In this document: one piece after another, positions 44,313 through 52,900 of the stretch | Layout of the letters: each line of letters opens with the position of its first letter | Position numbering within the stretch: position 1 is the first letter of the stretch | Assembly (NCBI RefSeq): GCF_007859945.1 | Contig: NZ_SJPQ01000001.1 | Span: 1,574,389 to 1,638,388 of the forward strand | Direction of reading: 5' to 3' | Origin: Pseudobythopirellula maris | Lineage (GTDB): Bacteria; Planctomycetota; Planctomycetia; Pirellulales; Lacipirellulaceae | DNA: 64,000 bases | Position numbers and translations under genes: made by a program | The notes under the pieces: generated by a model | What the model saw: only the letters and a program-made list of their open reading frames with translations | What the model was told of the DNA's origin: nothing | Database searches by the model: none

Positions 44313-46387
44313 GCCCGCAGCGTGGCGCCGAGCTCTTTGCCGAGCCGCTCAACGATCGCGTCGCGCACCGCGTCGGCCTCTTCGCTCTTGAAGGTGCCGT
44401 CCGCCGAGCGGAGCTGCACGCGGAAGACGACGCTCTTCTTGCCCTCGCCGATCTGCCCGGCGTCGCGGTACGTGTCGTCCTGGAACTCGACGCTCTCGAG
44501 CGGCTCGCCGGCCGCCTCGCGGGTGTGGCGCTCGATGTCGGCCCAGCGGGTCGCGAGGTCGACCACCACGTTCAGGTCGCGCGTCACGGGCGGGTAGGGC
44601 GAGAGCGGCGTGGTGGTGGGCGTCAGCCGCGCCAGCTCGGCGAGCACGCCGAGGTCGAGCTCGGCCACGCTCGCGGCGCCGCGCAGCTCGAAGCGGCCGA
44701 GGCCCGCGGGGCTCAGCTCGCCGAGCACGCCCAGCGATTGGCCGAGGACGCTCAGCTGCGCGCTGCGTGACGGGTCGAGCAGCTCGTGCTCCGCCCCTTC
44801 GACGCCGAGCGACAACGCGGGATCGACCTCGCGGACGAGCGCCTCGACCACGCCCTTCAGCTCCAAGTAGCCGCCGCCGGAGCAGAGTGCGAGCACCCGC
44901 TTCTCGGTCGGCAGCTTGCCCTCGACCGGCAGGTAAACCTTGGCGACCTCGTACAGCTCGATCACAGGGTTCGAGAGCGTCTCGTTCGTGCGGCGGCAGG
45001 CGAGCAGGCTCGGCACGACGCTCTGCCTGAGGGCGTTGGCGCGCCTCAGCACCGGCGTGCCGGTCGCCAGGGCCTCGCCGCGCGAGCCCCACGGCTGGAA
45101 GGCGCCGACCGTCTCCTCTTCGACCGCGCTCAAGGTGAACGCCTCGTCGAAGCCGGCCGCGGCGAGCACCGTGCGGAGTTTTTCCAAGACCACGTCCTCG
45201 CGGCTCTTGGCCGACGGGACCAAGCCGATGCCGGTGGTCGACGGGATCTTGTCGTAGCCGTGGATGCGGGCGACTTCTTCCAAGAGGTCGGCCTCGCGCG
45301 TGAGGTCGGCCCGCCAGCTCGGCGGCACGGCTTTGACGCATTTCTCGCAGAAGTGCGTCTCTTCGCAGCCCAGGTCGGTGAGGATCTTGCGCGTCTCGTC
45401 CTTGGGGATCTCGACGCCGAGCAGGCGCGGGATCTGGTCGAAGCGGAGCTTGATCTCGGGGCGGTCCTTGGCGGGCGTCGCCACGTCAACCACACCCTCG
45501 CACAGCTCGCCGCCGGCCAGTTCGAGGATCAGCTCGCAACAGCGGCGGCTCGCCCAATCGATCGACTCGGGGTCGACGCCGCGCTCGAACCGATAACTAC
45601 TCGGGCTCTGCAGCACGTGCCGGCGGGCGGCGCTGCGCACGGCCATGCAGTCGAAGTCGGCCGCCTCGATGAGCACGTCGATCGTCGCGTCCGACACCTC
45701 GGTGTCGGCCCCGCCCATCACGCCGCCCAGGGCGACGGGCCGCAGAGCGTCGGCGATCACGACCTCATCGCCGGTGAGCTTGTACTCCTTGTGGTCGATC
45801 GCCGTGAACGGCTCGCCAGGCTTCGCCTTGCGGACGACGACAGTGTCTCCGGGAGATTGGGCCCCCCGGAGTTTGGCGAAGTCAAACGCGTGCAGCGGCT
45901 GGCCGATCTCCATCATCACGTAGTTCGTGATGTCGACCACGTTGTTAATGACCGCGATCCCTAGCGTCCGCAGCCGGTCGGCGAGCCAGTCGGGGCTCGG
46001 GCCGATTTTGACGCCCTTGATCACACGCGCCGTGTAGCGGGGGCAGAGGTCGGGGCAGTCGACCGTGACACTGGTGACTTGGGCGACATCGTTTTTACTG
46101 GACGCCGCTCCGCTTACTGTCGTGCGCGGCTCTGTTTGGAGCTGGGGTTTTTTGAGCTCGTGACCCCAGATGACGGCGATCTCACGCGCGACGCCGAAGT
46201 GGCCCAGGCAGTCGGGGCGGTTGCTCGTCACTTCGAGGTCGATCGCCGTGTCCCGCTTACCCGAAGAAACGGCGACTTTCTCGACGCCCTCAAGGTTCAA
46301 ACCCGTGAGCGTCAAACGGTCGGTCAGCTCCTCCAAGTCCTTGGGGAGCGTGACGTACTCGGCAAGCCAATCGGTCGAGACGATCAT
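44309..46387 (-). CDS. pheT: Phenylalanyl-tRNA synthetase beta chain, lacking the EMAP-like domain
   Basis: A 692-residue PheRS beta chain that partners PheS in the alpha2-beta2 enzyme. The B1 domain starts 'MIVSTDWLAEYVTLPKDL', but the sequence passes directly to 'LEVTSNRPDCLGHFGVARE' near residue 51. The roughly 100-residue EMAP/tRNA-binding insertion found in most bacterial PheT is absent. B3/B4 (editing), B5 and the C-terminal ferredoxin-like anticodon-binding domain ('TRDLNVVVD' onwards) are present. It is last in infC-rpmI-rplT-pheS-pheT and is separated from pheS by a SUKH cassette. Confidence 0.93.
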   Translation of the reverse strand: MIVSTDWLAEYVTLPKDLEELTDRLTLTGLNLEGVEKVAVSSGKRDTAIDLEVTSNRPDCLGHFGVAREIAVIWGHELKKPQLQTEPRTTVSGAASSKNDVAQVTSVTVDCPDLCPRYTARVIKGVKIGPSPDWLADRLRTLGIAVINNVVDITNYVMMEIGQPLHAFDFAKLRGAQSPGDTVVVRKAKPGEPFTAIDHKEYKLTGDEVVIADALRPVALGGVMGGADTEVSDATIDVLIEAADFDCMAVRSAARRHVLQSPSSYRFERGVDPESIDWASRRCCELILELAGGELCEGVVDVATPAKDRPEIKLRFDQIPRLLGVEIPKDETRKILTDLGCEETHFCEKCVKAVPPSWRADLTREADLLEEVARIHGYDKIPSTTGIGLVPSAKSREDVVLEKLRTVLAAAGFDEAFTLSAVEEETVGAFQPWGSRGEALATGTPVLRRANALRQSVVPSLLACRRTNETLSNPVIELYEVAKVYLPVEGKLPTEKRVLALCSGGGYLELKGVVEALVREVDPALSLGVEGAEHELLDPSRSAQLSVLGQSLGVLGELSPAGLGRFELRGAASVAELDLGVLAELARLTPTTTPLSPYPPVTRDLNVVVDLATRWADIERHTREAAGEPLESVEFQDDTYRDAGQIGEGKKSVVFRVQLRSADGTFKSEEADAVRDAIVERLGKELGATLRA

Positions 46388-46390
46388 GGA

Positions 46391-46872
46391 TTCACCACAG
46401 AGAACACAGAGAAAGAGTCAGCGGAGTATTGTGTCAATCGAATCGCAGTATTCGGTTATCGAGGGGAATAGCTCTTCCTCAAACCCCAAAGGGTCGTGAC
46501 AAAGAAAATGGACCGCGGGGGCCTCTTCGTCTCGCTCAATCAAGTAGAGATTGCCGCAGCCGTCTCCACCGATTGCAACGTAGTCCGACAAATCGATGTC
46601 ATCCCAATCCGTGTCCTCCAACCAGTCCGAACCGATCAGATCGCGGGTGCTCTGGATAAACTGCACGGGGCTGCTATAAACCTCGCCGACTTTCTCCCAA
46701 ATGCGCTCAGCCAACTGGTCATCAAAGCTGGCAGGCAAGGTCTTGAGCCATGCTCGATACATCTCCGGTAACTCGATGTTAAGCGAGTCTTCGATTAACT
46801 CGATATCATTGTCAGTCATTGCACATCGTGATAGTGGAGCACCTCCGTGTCCTCTGTGCTCTCTGTGGTGAA
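46391..46872. mobile_element. SUKH cassette bounded by 21-bp inverted repeats
   Basis: TTCACCACAGAGAACACAGA (first 20 of 21 bases) begins at 46391. Its inverted counterpart occupies 46852-46872 and differs at one base. Between them lies only the SUKH gene. Sequences of this CACAGAG type are widely dispersed in bacterial genomes. The unit sits exactly between pheT and pheS, which suggests a single insertion into the operon. Confidence 0.6.
46418..46819 (-). CDS. SMI1/KNR4 (SUKH) family protein
   Basis: A 133-residue SUKH-superfamily protein. The fold signature is 'ELPEMYRAWLKTLPASF' near 16 (SUKH helix) and 'YVAIGGDGCGNLYLIERD' (core strands), ending in 'DPLGFEEELFPSITEYC'. In bacteria most are immunity proteins to polymorphic toxins, often nuclease or deaminase types, but no toxin is nearby. 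The base composition is much lower in GC than pheS and pheT. Its placement inside the pheST operon and the flanking inverted repeats indicate transfer or insertion. Confidence 0.78.
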   Translation of the reverse strand: MTDNDIELIEDSLNIELPEMYRAWLKTLPASFDDQLAERIWEKVGEVYSSPVQFIQSTRDLIGSDWLEDTDWDDIDLSDYVAIGGDGCGNLYLIERDEEAPAVHFLCHDPLGFEEELFPSITEYCDSIDTILR

Positions 46873-46879
46873 ACCGAAA

Positions 46880-47962
46880 TCAGAACTGAGCCAGGAAGCG
46901 CACGTCGTTCGTGTAGAGGTCACGGATGTCGGTGATCTGGTGCTGACGCATGCAGATCCGCTCGACGCCCAGGCCGAAGGCGAAGCCGGTCACTTCTTCG
47001 GGGTCGTAACCGACCGAGCGCAGCACGTTGGGGTCGACCATGCCGGCGCCGCCGATCTCCATCCACTTGCCGTCGTGCCAGATGTCGCACTCGACGCTCG
47101 GCTCGGTGAAAGGGAAGAAGCTCGGCCGGAACCGGACCTCGAGGTCTTCGCCGTAGTAGGCCCGCCAGAACATCTCCAAGACACCCTTCAGGTCGGACAT
47201 CGTCACGCCGTGGTCGACGCAGAGGCCCTCGATCTGGTGGAACATCGGGTAGTGCGTGGCGTCGGCCGTGTCGGGGCGGTAGACGCGCCCCAGCGAAACG
47301 ATGCGCACCGGCGGCTTGGTTGCCTCCATCGTGCGGATCTGCACCGTGGAGGTTTGGCTGCGGAGGAGGAGGGGCTTGCCGTCGGGGCCCAAGGCGGCGT
47401 CGCAACGCGATTTAACCCCCGATGAGTCATCGCGGGTTGACTGAGCCACGGACAAGTAAAAATTATCCAGCGGATCCCGGGCCGGGTGGCTCAGCGGGAT
47501 GTTGAGCGCCTCGAAGTTGTGCCAGTCGTCCTCGATCTCGGGGCCCTCGACCGCCGTGAAGCCGAGGCGGCCCATGATCTCCTTCATCCGCTCGATCGTG
47601 ACCGAGATCGGGTGACGACGCCCCAAGCGGAGCGGGCCCGTGCGCGGGAAGACGCCCGGCAGCGTGATGTCGAAGGCCTCGCCCGACGCCTCGTCGTCGC
47701 CGGAGCCGACCTGGCTCAGCGCGGCCTCGAGGGCCTGCTCGACGAGCTGCTTGACGGAGTTGAGCCGCTGGCCGGCGGCGGGCTTGTCGGCCTTGTCGAC
47801 CTTGCCCATTCCCTTCTGCACCGCCTTGAGGCGGCCGGCCTTGGCGCCGAGGAACTCGACGCGGGCCGCCTCGAGCGCATCGGCGTCCGAGGCCGCTGAG
47901 AACGCGCTCTGCGCGTCGGAGGCGAGCTGGTCCAACTCGGCAATAAAGTCCGATAGCGCCAC
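46880..47962 (-). CDS. pheS: Phenylalanyl-tRNA synthetase alpha chain with in-frame insertion
   Basis: A 360-residue class II synthetase alpha chain with motif 2-like '[23 protein letters not shown]' (read as [16 protein letters not shown]) and motif 3 '[13 protein letters not shown]'. It is about 33 residues longer than the E. coli protein. Where E. coli reads HPARADHDTFWF...LLRTQTS, this protein has an additional segment of about 25 residues around 172-197, and part of that is encoded by a near-perfect palindrome. The extra loop precedes '[12 protein letters not shown]'. It is separated from pheT by the SUKH cassette. Confidence 0.93.
   Translation of the reverse strand: MALSDFIAELDQLASDAQSAFSAASDADALEAARVEFLGAKAGRLKAVQKGMGKVDKADKPAAGQRLNSVKQLVEQALEAALSQVGSGDDEASGEAFDITLPGVFPRTGPLRLGRRHPISVTIERMKEIMGRLGFTAVEGPEIEDDWHNFEALNIPLSHPARDPLDNFYLSVAQSTRDDSSGVKSRCDAALGPDGKPLLLRSQTSTVQIRTMEATKPPVRIVSLGRVYRPDTADATHYPMFHQIEGLCVDHGVTMSDLKGVLEMFWRAYYGEDLEVRFRPSFFPFTEPSVECDIWHDGKWMEIGGAGMVDPNVLRSVGYDPEEVTGFAFGLGVERICMRQHQITDIRDLYTNDVRFLAQF
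47414..47438. repeat. 25-bp palindrome inside pheS
   Basis: AACCCCCGATGA-G-TCATCGCGGGTT has arms matching at 11 of 12 positions. It lies inside the pheS frame and encodes about nine residues (STRDDSSGV) of the extra loop. A flanking partial repeat of ATCGCGTTG suggests the inserted unit is longer than the palindrome alone. Confidence 0.65.
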
Positions 47963-47985
47963 GGGAGAATCCCTGTATTACGCTT

Positions 47986-48014
47986 GTAGGCGAGCCGGGG
48001 GCGTCAGCCCCCGG
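47986..48014. repeat. GTAG-headed hairpin between rplT and pheS
   Basis: GTAG, five bases, then CCGGGGGC-GTCA-GCCCCCGG, a perfect 8-bp stem. It is in the 77-bp rplT-pheS spacer. The GTAG-plus-GC-hairpin layout is that of REP elements; in the transcript it could also act as a processing or attenuation structure. Confidence 0.6.
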
Positions 48015-48039
48015 AGGAGCCGGCGACCATCAGCAGTGC

Positions 48040-48399
48040 TCAGGCCGCCGCCAGCGCCGACTTGGCCTTCTCCACCACGGCGTCGAACGCCGCGGTGTCG
48101 GAGATCGCCATCTCGGAGAGGGTCTTGCGGTCGAGCTCGATGCCGGCCCGCTTCAGGCCGTTGATCAGCTCGCTGTAACGCAGGCCACGCTCACGCGCCG
48201 CGGCGTTGATGCGGATGATCCAGAGCTTGCGGAACTCGCGGGCGCGGACCTTGCGGTCGCGGAACGAGAAGGCGCCGGCGCGAACGGTCGTCTCTTTGAC
48301 CGTACGCAGCAGATTGCCGCGGCCGCCGCGGTTGCCCTTGGCCTGCTTAAAGAGACGCTTCTTCTTCTTGTGGCGAGCTGCGCCGTTGGTGGTCCGCAT
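48040..48399 (-). CDS. rplT: 50S ribosomal protein L20
   Basis: A 119-residue L20 with the N-terminal extension that threads 23S rRNA ('[20 protein letters not shown]') and the globular C-terminal part '[19 protein letters not shown]' with '[14 protein letters not shown]'-type sequence (here [16 protein letters not shown]). It is essential for early 50S assembly and in other bacteria represses its operon at the L35 leader. It lies third in infC-rpmI-rplT-pheS-pheT. Confidence 0.98.
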   Translation of the reverse strand: MRTTNGAARHKKKKRLFKQAKGNRGGRGNLLRTVKETTVRAGAFSFRDRKVRAREFRKLWIIRINAAARERGLRYSELINGLKRAGIELDRKTLSEMAISDTAAFDAVVEKAKSALAAA

Positions 48400-48528
48400 C
48401 GTAAAGGCTCCTTCATTGCCGCCCCCCCTGGGGAGAGCCGGCTGGGTTGCGCCGCCCGGGCCGCCGGTGAGAGTTAAGATCTCCCGGCCGTTCTACCGCC
48501 CGACGTGCTGAGTTGGTTTCACACTCCC

Positions 48529-48544
48529 TTCCCCATCAGGGGAA
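48529..48544 (-). promoter_or_regulatory. Hairpin between rpmI and rplT
   Basis: TTCCCC-ATCA-GGGGAA in the 155-bp rpmI-rplT spacer is a small perfect stem. It could be a processing or regulatory hairpin in the operon mRNA. Confidence 0.35.
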
Positions 48545-48554
48545 AGGACAAGTA

Positions 48555-48758
48555 TCAGTAGCTGTTGCCAGCGAGCGCTTCGGCCAGCTTCTTGGCCGTC
48601 ACGCCGGTGACCGTGCCCGTGCCGCGGAGGTTGCGCTTGCGCTTCTGACTCATGCGACCCGCCAAGTGGCTGGTGCCGGTCATGCGGTGCTTGGCCTTGC
48701 CCGAGGCGGTGAGGCGGAACCGCTTCTTGGTCCCTTTGTGCGTTTTCTGCTTTGGCAT
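48555..48758 (-). CDS. rpmI: 50S ribosomal protein L35
   Basis: A 67-residue L35: 'MPKQKTHKGTKKRFRLTASGKAKHR' (core KTHKGTKKRFRLTASGK) and 'AGRMSQKRKRNLRGTG' are the family landmarks. It is a small basic 50S protein, encoded between infC and rplT in the conserved order. The 335-bp gap upstream holds a GTAG-headed hairpin that would be in the rpmI leader. Confidence 0.97.
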   Translation of the reverse strand: MPKQKTHKGTKKRFRLTASGKAKHRMTGTSHLAGRMSQKRKRNLRGTGTVTGVTAKKLAEALAGNSY

Positions 48759-49093
48759 GGGAATGCCCTTTCCGTGGGAGAAAGTCTCTGCGAGCCCCGC
48801 ATTCTAGCAGCTTTCTTCGGCACCGAAAGGGCCGAATACCCTGGAAAACTGGGCCCCCGCGGCGGGAATCACCCTCTACCGTCTGCGACGACTCGAGGCG
48901 CTGAGGTTCGGGCGCCGGTCCATTGAAGAACAAGCGGCCAGCCGTAGCCCCCCAGCCCTAGCTGCAACGGGGGCTGGGGCCGGTGCAAAGGGGCCACCCA
49001 TTGCACAGCCCGGCGGTTGCCACATAGCAGGCATAGCAGCTGTAACGATCCCGCGAGGAGATGACCGCCACGCCACAGGAGAGCTGCCGGGCG
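48759..49093 (-). promoter_or_regulatory. infC-rpmI spacer with a GTAG-headed hairpin
   Basis: A 335-bp spacer between infC and rpmI, unusually long for this operon. It contains GTAG (48944) followed by CCCCAGCC (48950-48957) pairing with GGCTGGGG (48972-48979). It may be the leader where L20 or other control acts, or a REP-type insertion. No promoter is evident. Confidence 0.45.
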
Positions 49094-49630
49094 TTACTTG
49101 GGGGCGTACGTCACGACGATGCGGCGGCCCTGCATGCCGGGAGCCGATTCGAGCTTGGCGACGTCCTCGAGCTCTTTGGTGACTCGCTCGACGAGCTTGA
49201 AACCCTCGTCCACGTGGGCGTTCTCACGGCCGCGGAAGATGACCGAGAAAATCACCTTGTCGCGCTTCTCGAGGAACTTGCGGGCCCGCTCGACCTTGGT
49301 CATCAGGTCGTGTTCGCCGATCTTGGGCCTGAGCCGGACTTCTTTGTTCTGGCTCTGGTGGACGTGGCCCTTGCTCTGCCGCTTTTTCTGCTGGTACTTG
49401 TACTTGCCGAAGTCCATGATTCGGCAGACGGGCGGCTTTTCGGTCGGCGCCACTTCGACGAGGTCGAGCCCGGCGTCTTTGGCCTTGGTGAGCGCCTCTT
49501 CGGTGGGGATGATCCCCAGCTGCTCGCCATCGTCGGCAATCACGCGGATGGGCGTGATGCGGATTTGTTCGTTGATCCTCTGTTGGTTCTTGCGATCGGC
49601 GTCGCGATCAAACGTGCGGAAGCGGGACAA
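49094..49630 (-). CDS. infC: Translation initiation factor IF-3
   Basis: A 178-residue IF-3 with the N-domain ('RINEQIRITPIRVIADDGEQLG'; core NEQIRITPIRVI), linker and C-domain ('KVIFSVIFRGRENAHVDEG', 'VAKLESAPGMQGRRIVV'). It prevents premature subunit joining and proofreads start codons. The start is TTG with an AGGA Shine-Dalgarno about eight bases ahead; a rare initiation codon is the classic basis of IF-3 autoregulation in other bacteria. It heads the translation operon. Confidence 0.96.
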   Translation of the reverse strand: MSRFRTFDRDADRKNQQRINEQIRITPIRVIADDGEQLGIIPTEEALTKAKDAGLDLVEVAPTEKPPVCRIMDFGKYKYQQKKRQSKGHVHQSQNKEVRLRPKIGEHDLMTKVERARKFLEKRDKVIFSVIFRGRENAHVDEGFKLVERVTKELEDVAKLESAPGMQGRRIVVTYAPK

Positions 49631-49803
49631 ATTTGTTCCTGTGGGGGGTGAGAAAAAGCTCTGGCTCTCGCAAGGCGGTCGGCGGGCCGCGCGAGGGGGG
49701 TTATGAGGTTATGGGAGTGATTTGCCTGGAGGACCGGCTAGCCTATGGGACTGGCTGGCGGCCGGGCAGTCCAGACGGATCGCCGCATTTGCAGCAGTCC
49801 AGA

Positions 49804-49833
49804 AGTATCGGCCATAGATCGGGGCGGCGTCAA
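49804..49833 (-). promoter_or_regulatory. Candidate infC operon promoter
   Basis: On the minus strand TTGACG and GATACT are separated by 18 bp, 174 bp upstream of the infC TTG. It is a reasonable sigma-70-like promoter. The 343-bp infC-dnaE gap (49631-49973) also holds the hairpin GTCCC-ACGGAA-GGGAC and no gene. Confidence 0.5.
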
Positions 49834-49973
49834 CTATTTAAGTCCCACGGAAGGGACGGATTGCGCCGTTTTTAAGGTTCATGCGTCAAGCGGAGCCCAC
49901 ACGGCGGGCTGCTAGCACTCGGTTCCCTACTCACCCACCCTCCGGATCCTATTGGGATGCTGCCGCATGCGGT

Positions 49974-52900
49974 TTAGTTGCGGGCTCGGTCGCGGCCGCG
50001 GCGCGGCTGGGGCCGCTCGAACCGCGGGGCCCCGCCAATCAGGTGGAAATGGCCCGGGCCGAGCAGGTCCTCCACCCGCTGCCGCAGCTCGGGGTTGAGC
50101 TCGACTTTCTTCGAGCAATCGAGCTGCACACGGCCGCCGTCCGCCAGGTCGAGACGCAGCTTCATCGACTTGTCGCCCGGGTATCCGCCCACGATCTCCC
50201 GCAGCATCTTGAGCCGCTCTTCGCCGTGGCCCTCTTCCTGCACGCTGATCACCACGCCGCTGGTGAACCGCGTGGCGAGCTCTTCGATCGGCATCAGCTC
50301 GTTGACGATGAGGTTCACCTCCTCGGCGCCGGGGCGACGGTCGATCGCGCCGCGGACGCCGAGGATCGCCTCGTTCTCGACGAGCTGGCCGCACTGGGCG
50401 AATTGCTCGGGCCAGAGGATGCAGCGCATGATGCCGTCCATGTCCTCCAGGTCCCACATGGCGTACTTGCTCGGCGCACCGGGCTTGGGGTTTTTGGTGT
50501 GCGAGAACTTGATCGCCGCGATCATGCCGCCCAGCAGCACCTCGGTGCGGTGCTCCAGGGCGCCGCACTGCTTGCTGGTGTGCGAGCAGTAGATGCGCAG
50601 CGTCTTCTCGTGCTCGGCCAGGGGGTGGCTCGTCAGATAGAAGCCGAGCACCTCCTTCTCCATGGTGAGCATCTCCTTCTCGTCGAACTCCGGCACCTGG
50701 GGGAGCGGCGCGGGAGCATCGTCCTCGGCGGCGTCGTCTTCGAACAGGCCCTTCTGGCCGCTCTTGCGGTCCTTCAGAGCCGCGGCGCCCGCCTGGATCG
50801 CTTTCTCGACCCCGGCGGTCAGCGACGCGCGGGTCTCGCCAAACGAGTCGAAGGCGCCCGCCTTGACCAGCGTCTCGACGGTCGAGCGGTTGCATACCTG
50901 CGGATCGACCCGCTCGCAGAAGTCGTAGATGTCGCGGAACGGCCCGCCCGCTTTGCGGGCGGCGACGATCGCGTCAGCCGCCCCCCCGCCGCACGCCTTG
51001 ATCGCGCTGAGGCCGAACACGATCTGCTTGTCGTGGCGGGCCGTCTTCTCCGGGTCCCGCGAGTCGCTGGCGTCGTACGGCACGACGGCGAAATCGGCGT
51101 CGCTGCGGTTCACGGCGGGCGGCACGACGTTGATGCCCATCCGGGCGCAATCCTCCAGGTGCTCGACCAGGGCGTCCTTGCTCTTGAAGTTGCGGCCCGG
51201 GATGTCGCCCGACAGCAGCGCGGCCATGAACTCCACCGGGTAATGCGCCTTGAGGTAGGCGGTCATGTACGCGATCAGGGCGTACGCCGTGGAGTGGCTC
51301 TTGTTGAAGCCGTAGCCGGCGAACTTCTCGATCATGCCGAACAGCTCTTCGGCCTTCTTCTTGTCGAGCCCCTTCTCCTGCGCGCCCTTGAGGAACTCCT
51401 CGAAGTACTTGGCGATGATCGGCAGCTTCTTCTTGCTGATCGCCTTGATGCACTTGTAGGCGTCGGACAGCGGGATGCCGCCCAGCAGGTTGAGGATCCG
51501 CATCACCTGCTCTTGGTAGACCATCACGCCGTGCGTCTCGCTGAGGATCTCCTCCATCACGGGGTGCGGGTACTCGGCCTCGCGGCGGCCGTGCTTGACC
51601 TCGATGTACTGGTCGACCATGCCCCCCTCGAGCGGGCCGGGGCGGTAGAGCGCGGCGGTCGCGATGATGTCGTGGAAGCTGTCGGGCTTCATCCGTTGCA
51701 GCAGGTCGCGGATGCCGCCCGACTCGAGCTGGAAGATGCCCTTCGTCTCGCCACGGCAGAGCAGTGCGTACGACGGCTTGTCGTCCAGCGGGAAGGCGTA
51801 CGGGTCGACGCGCTCGCCGGTCGTCTGCTCGATCAGGTCGATGCTCTTGGCGAGGATCGTCAGGTTCCTGAGGCCCAAGAAGTCCATCTTCAGCAGGCCG
51901 GCCGCCTCGACGTCGTTCATCGCCCACTGGGTGATGATCTCGGTCTTGCCCTTCACGCGCTGCAGCGGCACGTATTCTTCGACCGGCTTCTCGGCGATCA
52001 CCACCGCGGCGGCGTGGGTGCCGACGTTGCGCGCCAGGCCCTCGATCTTGCGGGCCAGGTCCAAGAGCTCGCGGATCTCGGGGTCGCCCTCGTACGACTT
52101 CTTGAGCTCCTCGCTGGTCTCGAGCGCCTTGTCGAGCGAGATGCCCAACTGGTCCGGGATCATGGCCGTGATCTGGTCGACGCGGAAGATCGGCATCGAC
52201 ATCGTGCGGCCGACGTCCTTGATCGCCGCCCGCGCGGCCAGGGTGCCGAACGTGCCGATCTGCGCGACGTTCGCCTCGCCGTACGTGTCCTTGACGTACT
52301 GGATCACCTCGCCGCGGCGTTCCTTGCAGAAGTCGATGTCGATATCGGGCGCTTCGAGGCGGCTCTCGTCGAGGAACCGCTCGAACAGCAGGTCGTAACG
52401 CAACGGGCAAACGTGGCTCATCCTCAGCGCGTAGCACACCAGCGAGCCGACGCCCGAGCCACGAGCCGTGCAGGGGATGTCGTTGTCGACCGCGTAGCGG
52501 ACAAAGTCCCACACGATCAAGAAGTAGTCGGGGAACCCGAGCTTGTTGATCACGCGCAGCTCGCGGTCGAGGCGGGCGTGGACCTCGTCGCTCAGCTCGC
52601 CGCTCGACGGGTCGTTGTCCTTCCAGCGGTCGTGGTCGCGTGGCGAGTTGTAACGCTCCTTCAGGCCTTGCAGGCAGAGCTCACGCAGATAAGCCTCCGA
52701 CTCTTTGATGTCGGGCTCGTCTTTGGTCGGCGTGATGAACTTAGGGAAGTAGCGCTCGCCGAGCTTCAGGTCCAGGTCGACCGAGTCGGCGATCAGCTGG
52801 CTGCGTGAGAGCGCCTCGTCCATGCCGGGCAACGCCGCGTACATCTCCTCCGGCGAGCGGAGGAAGAACTGGTCCCCCTCCATCTTCATGCGGTTCGTGT

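Noticed and set aside
49881..52808. 975-residue plus-strand open frame opposite dnaE
   Set aside because: It runs antisense across conserved DnaE catalytic motifs and has typical shadow composition (Val/Leu/His/Arg-rich).
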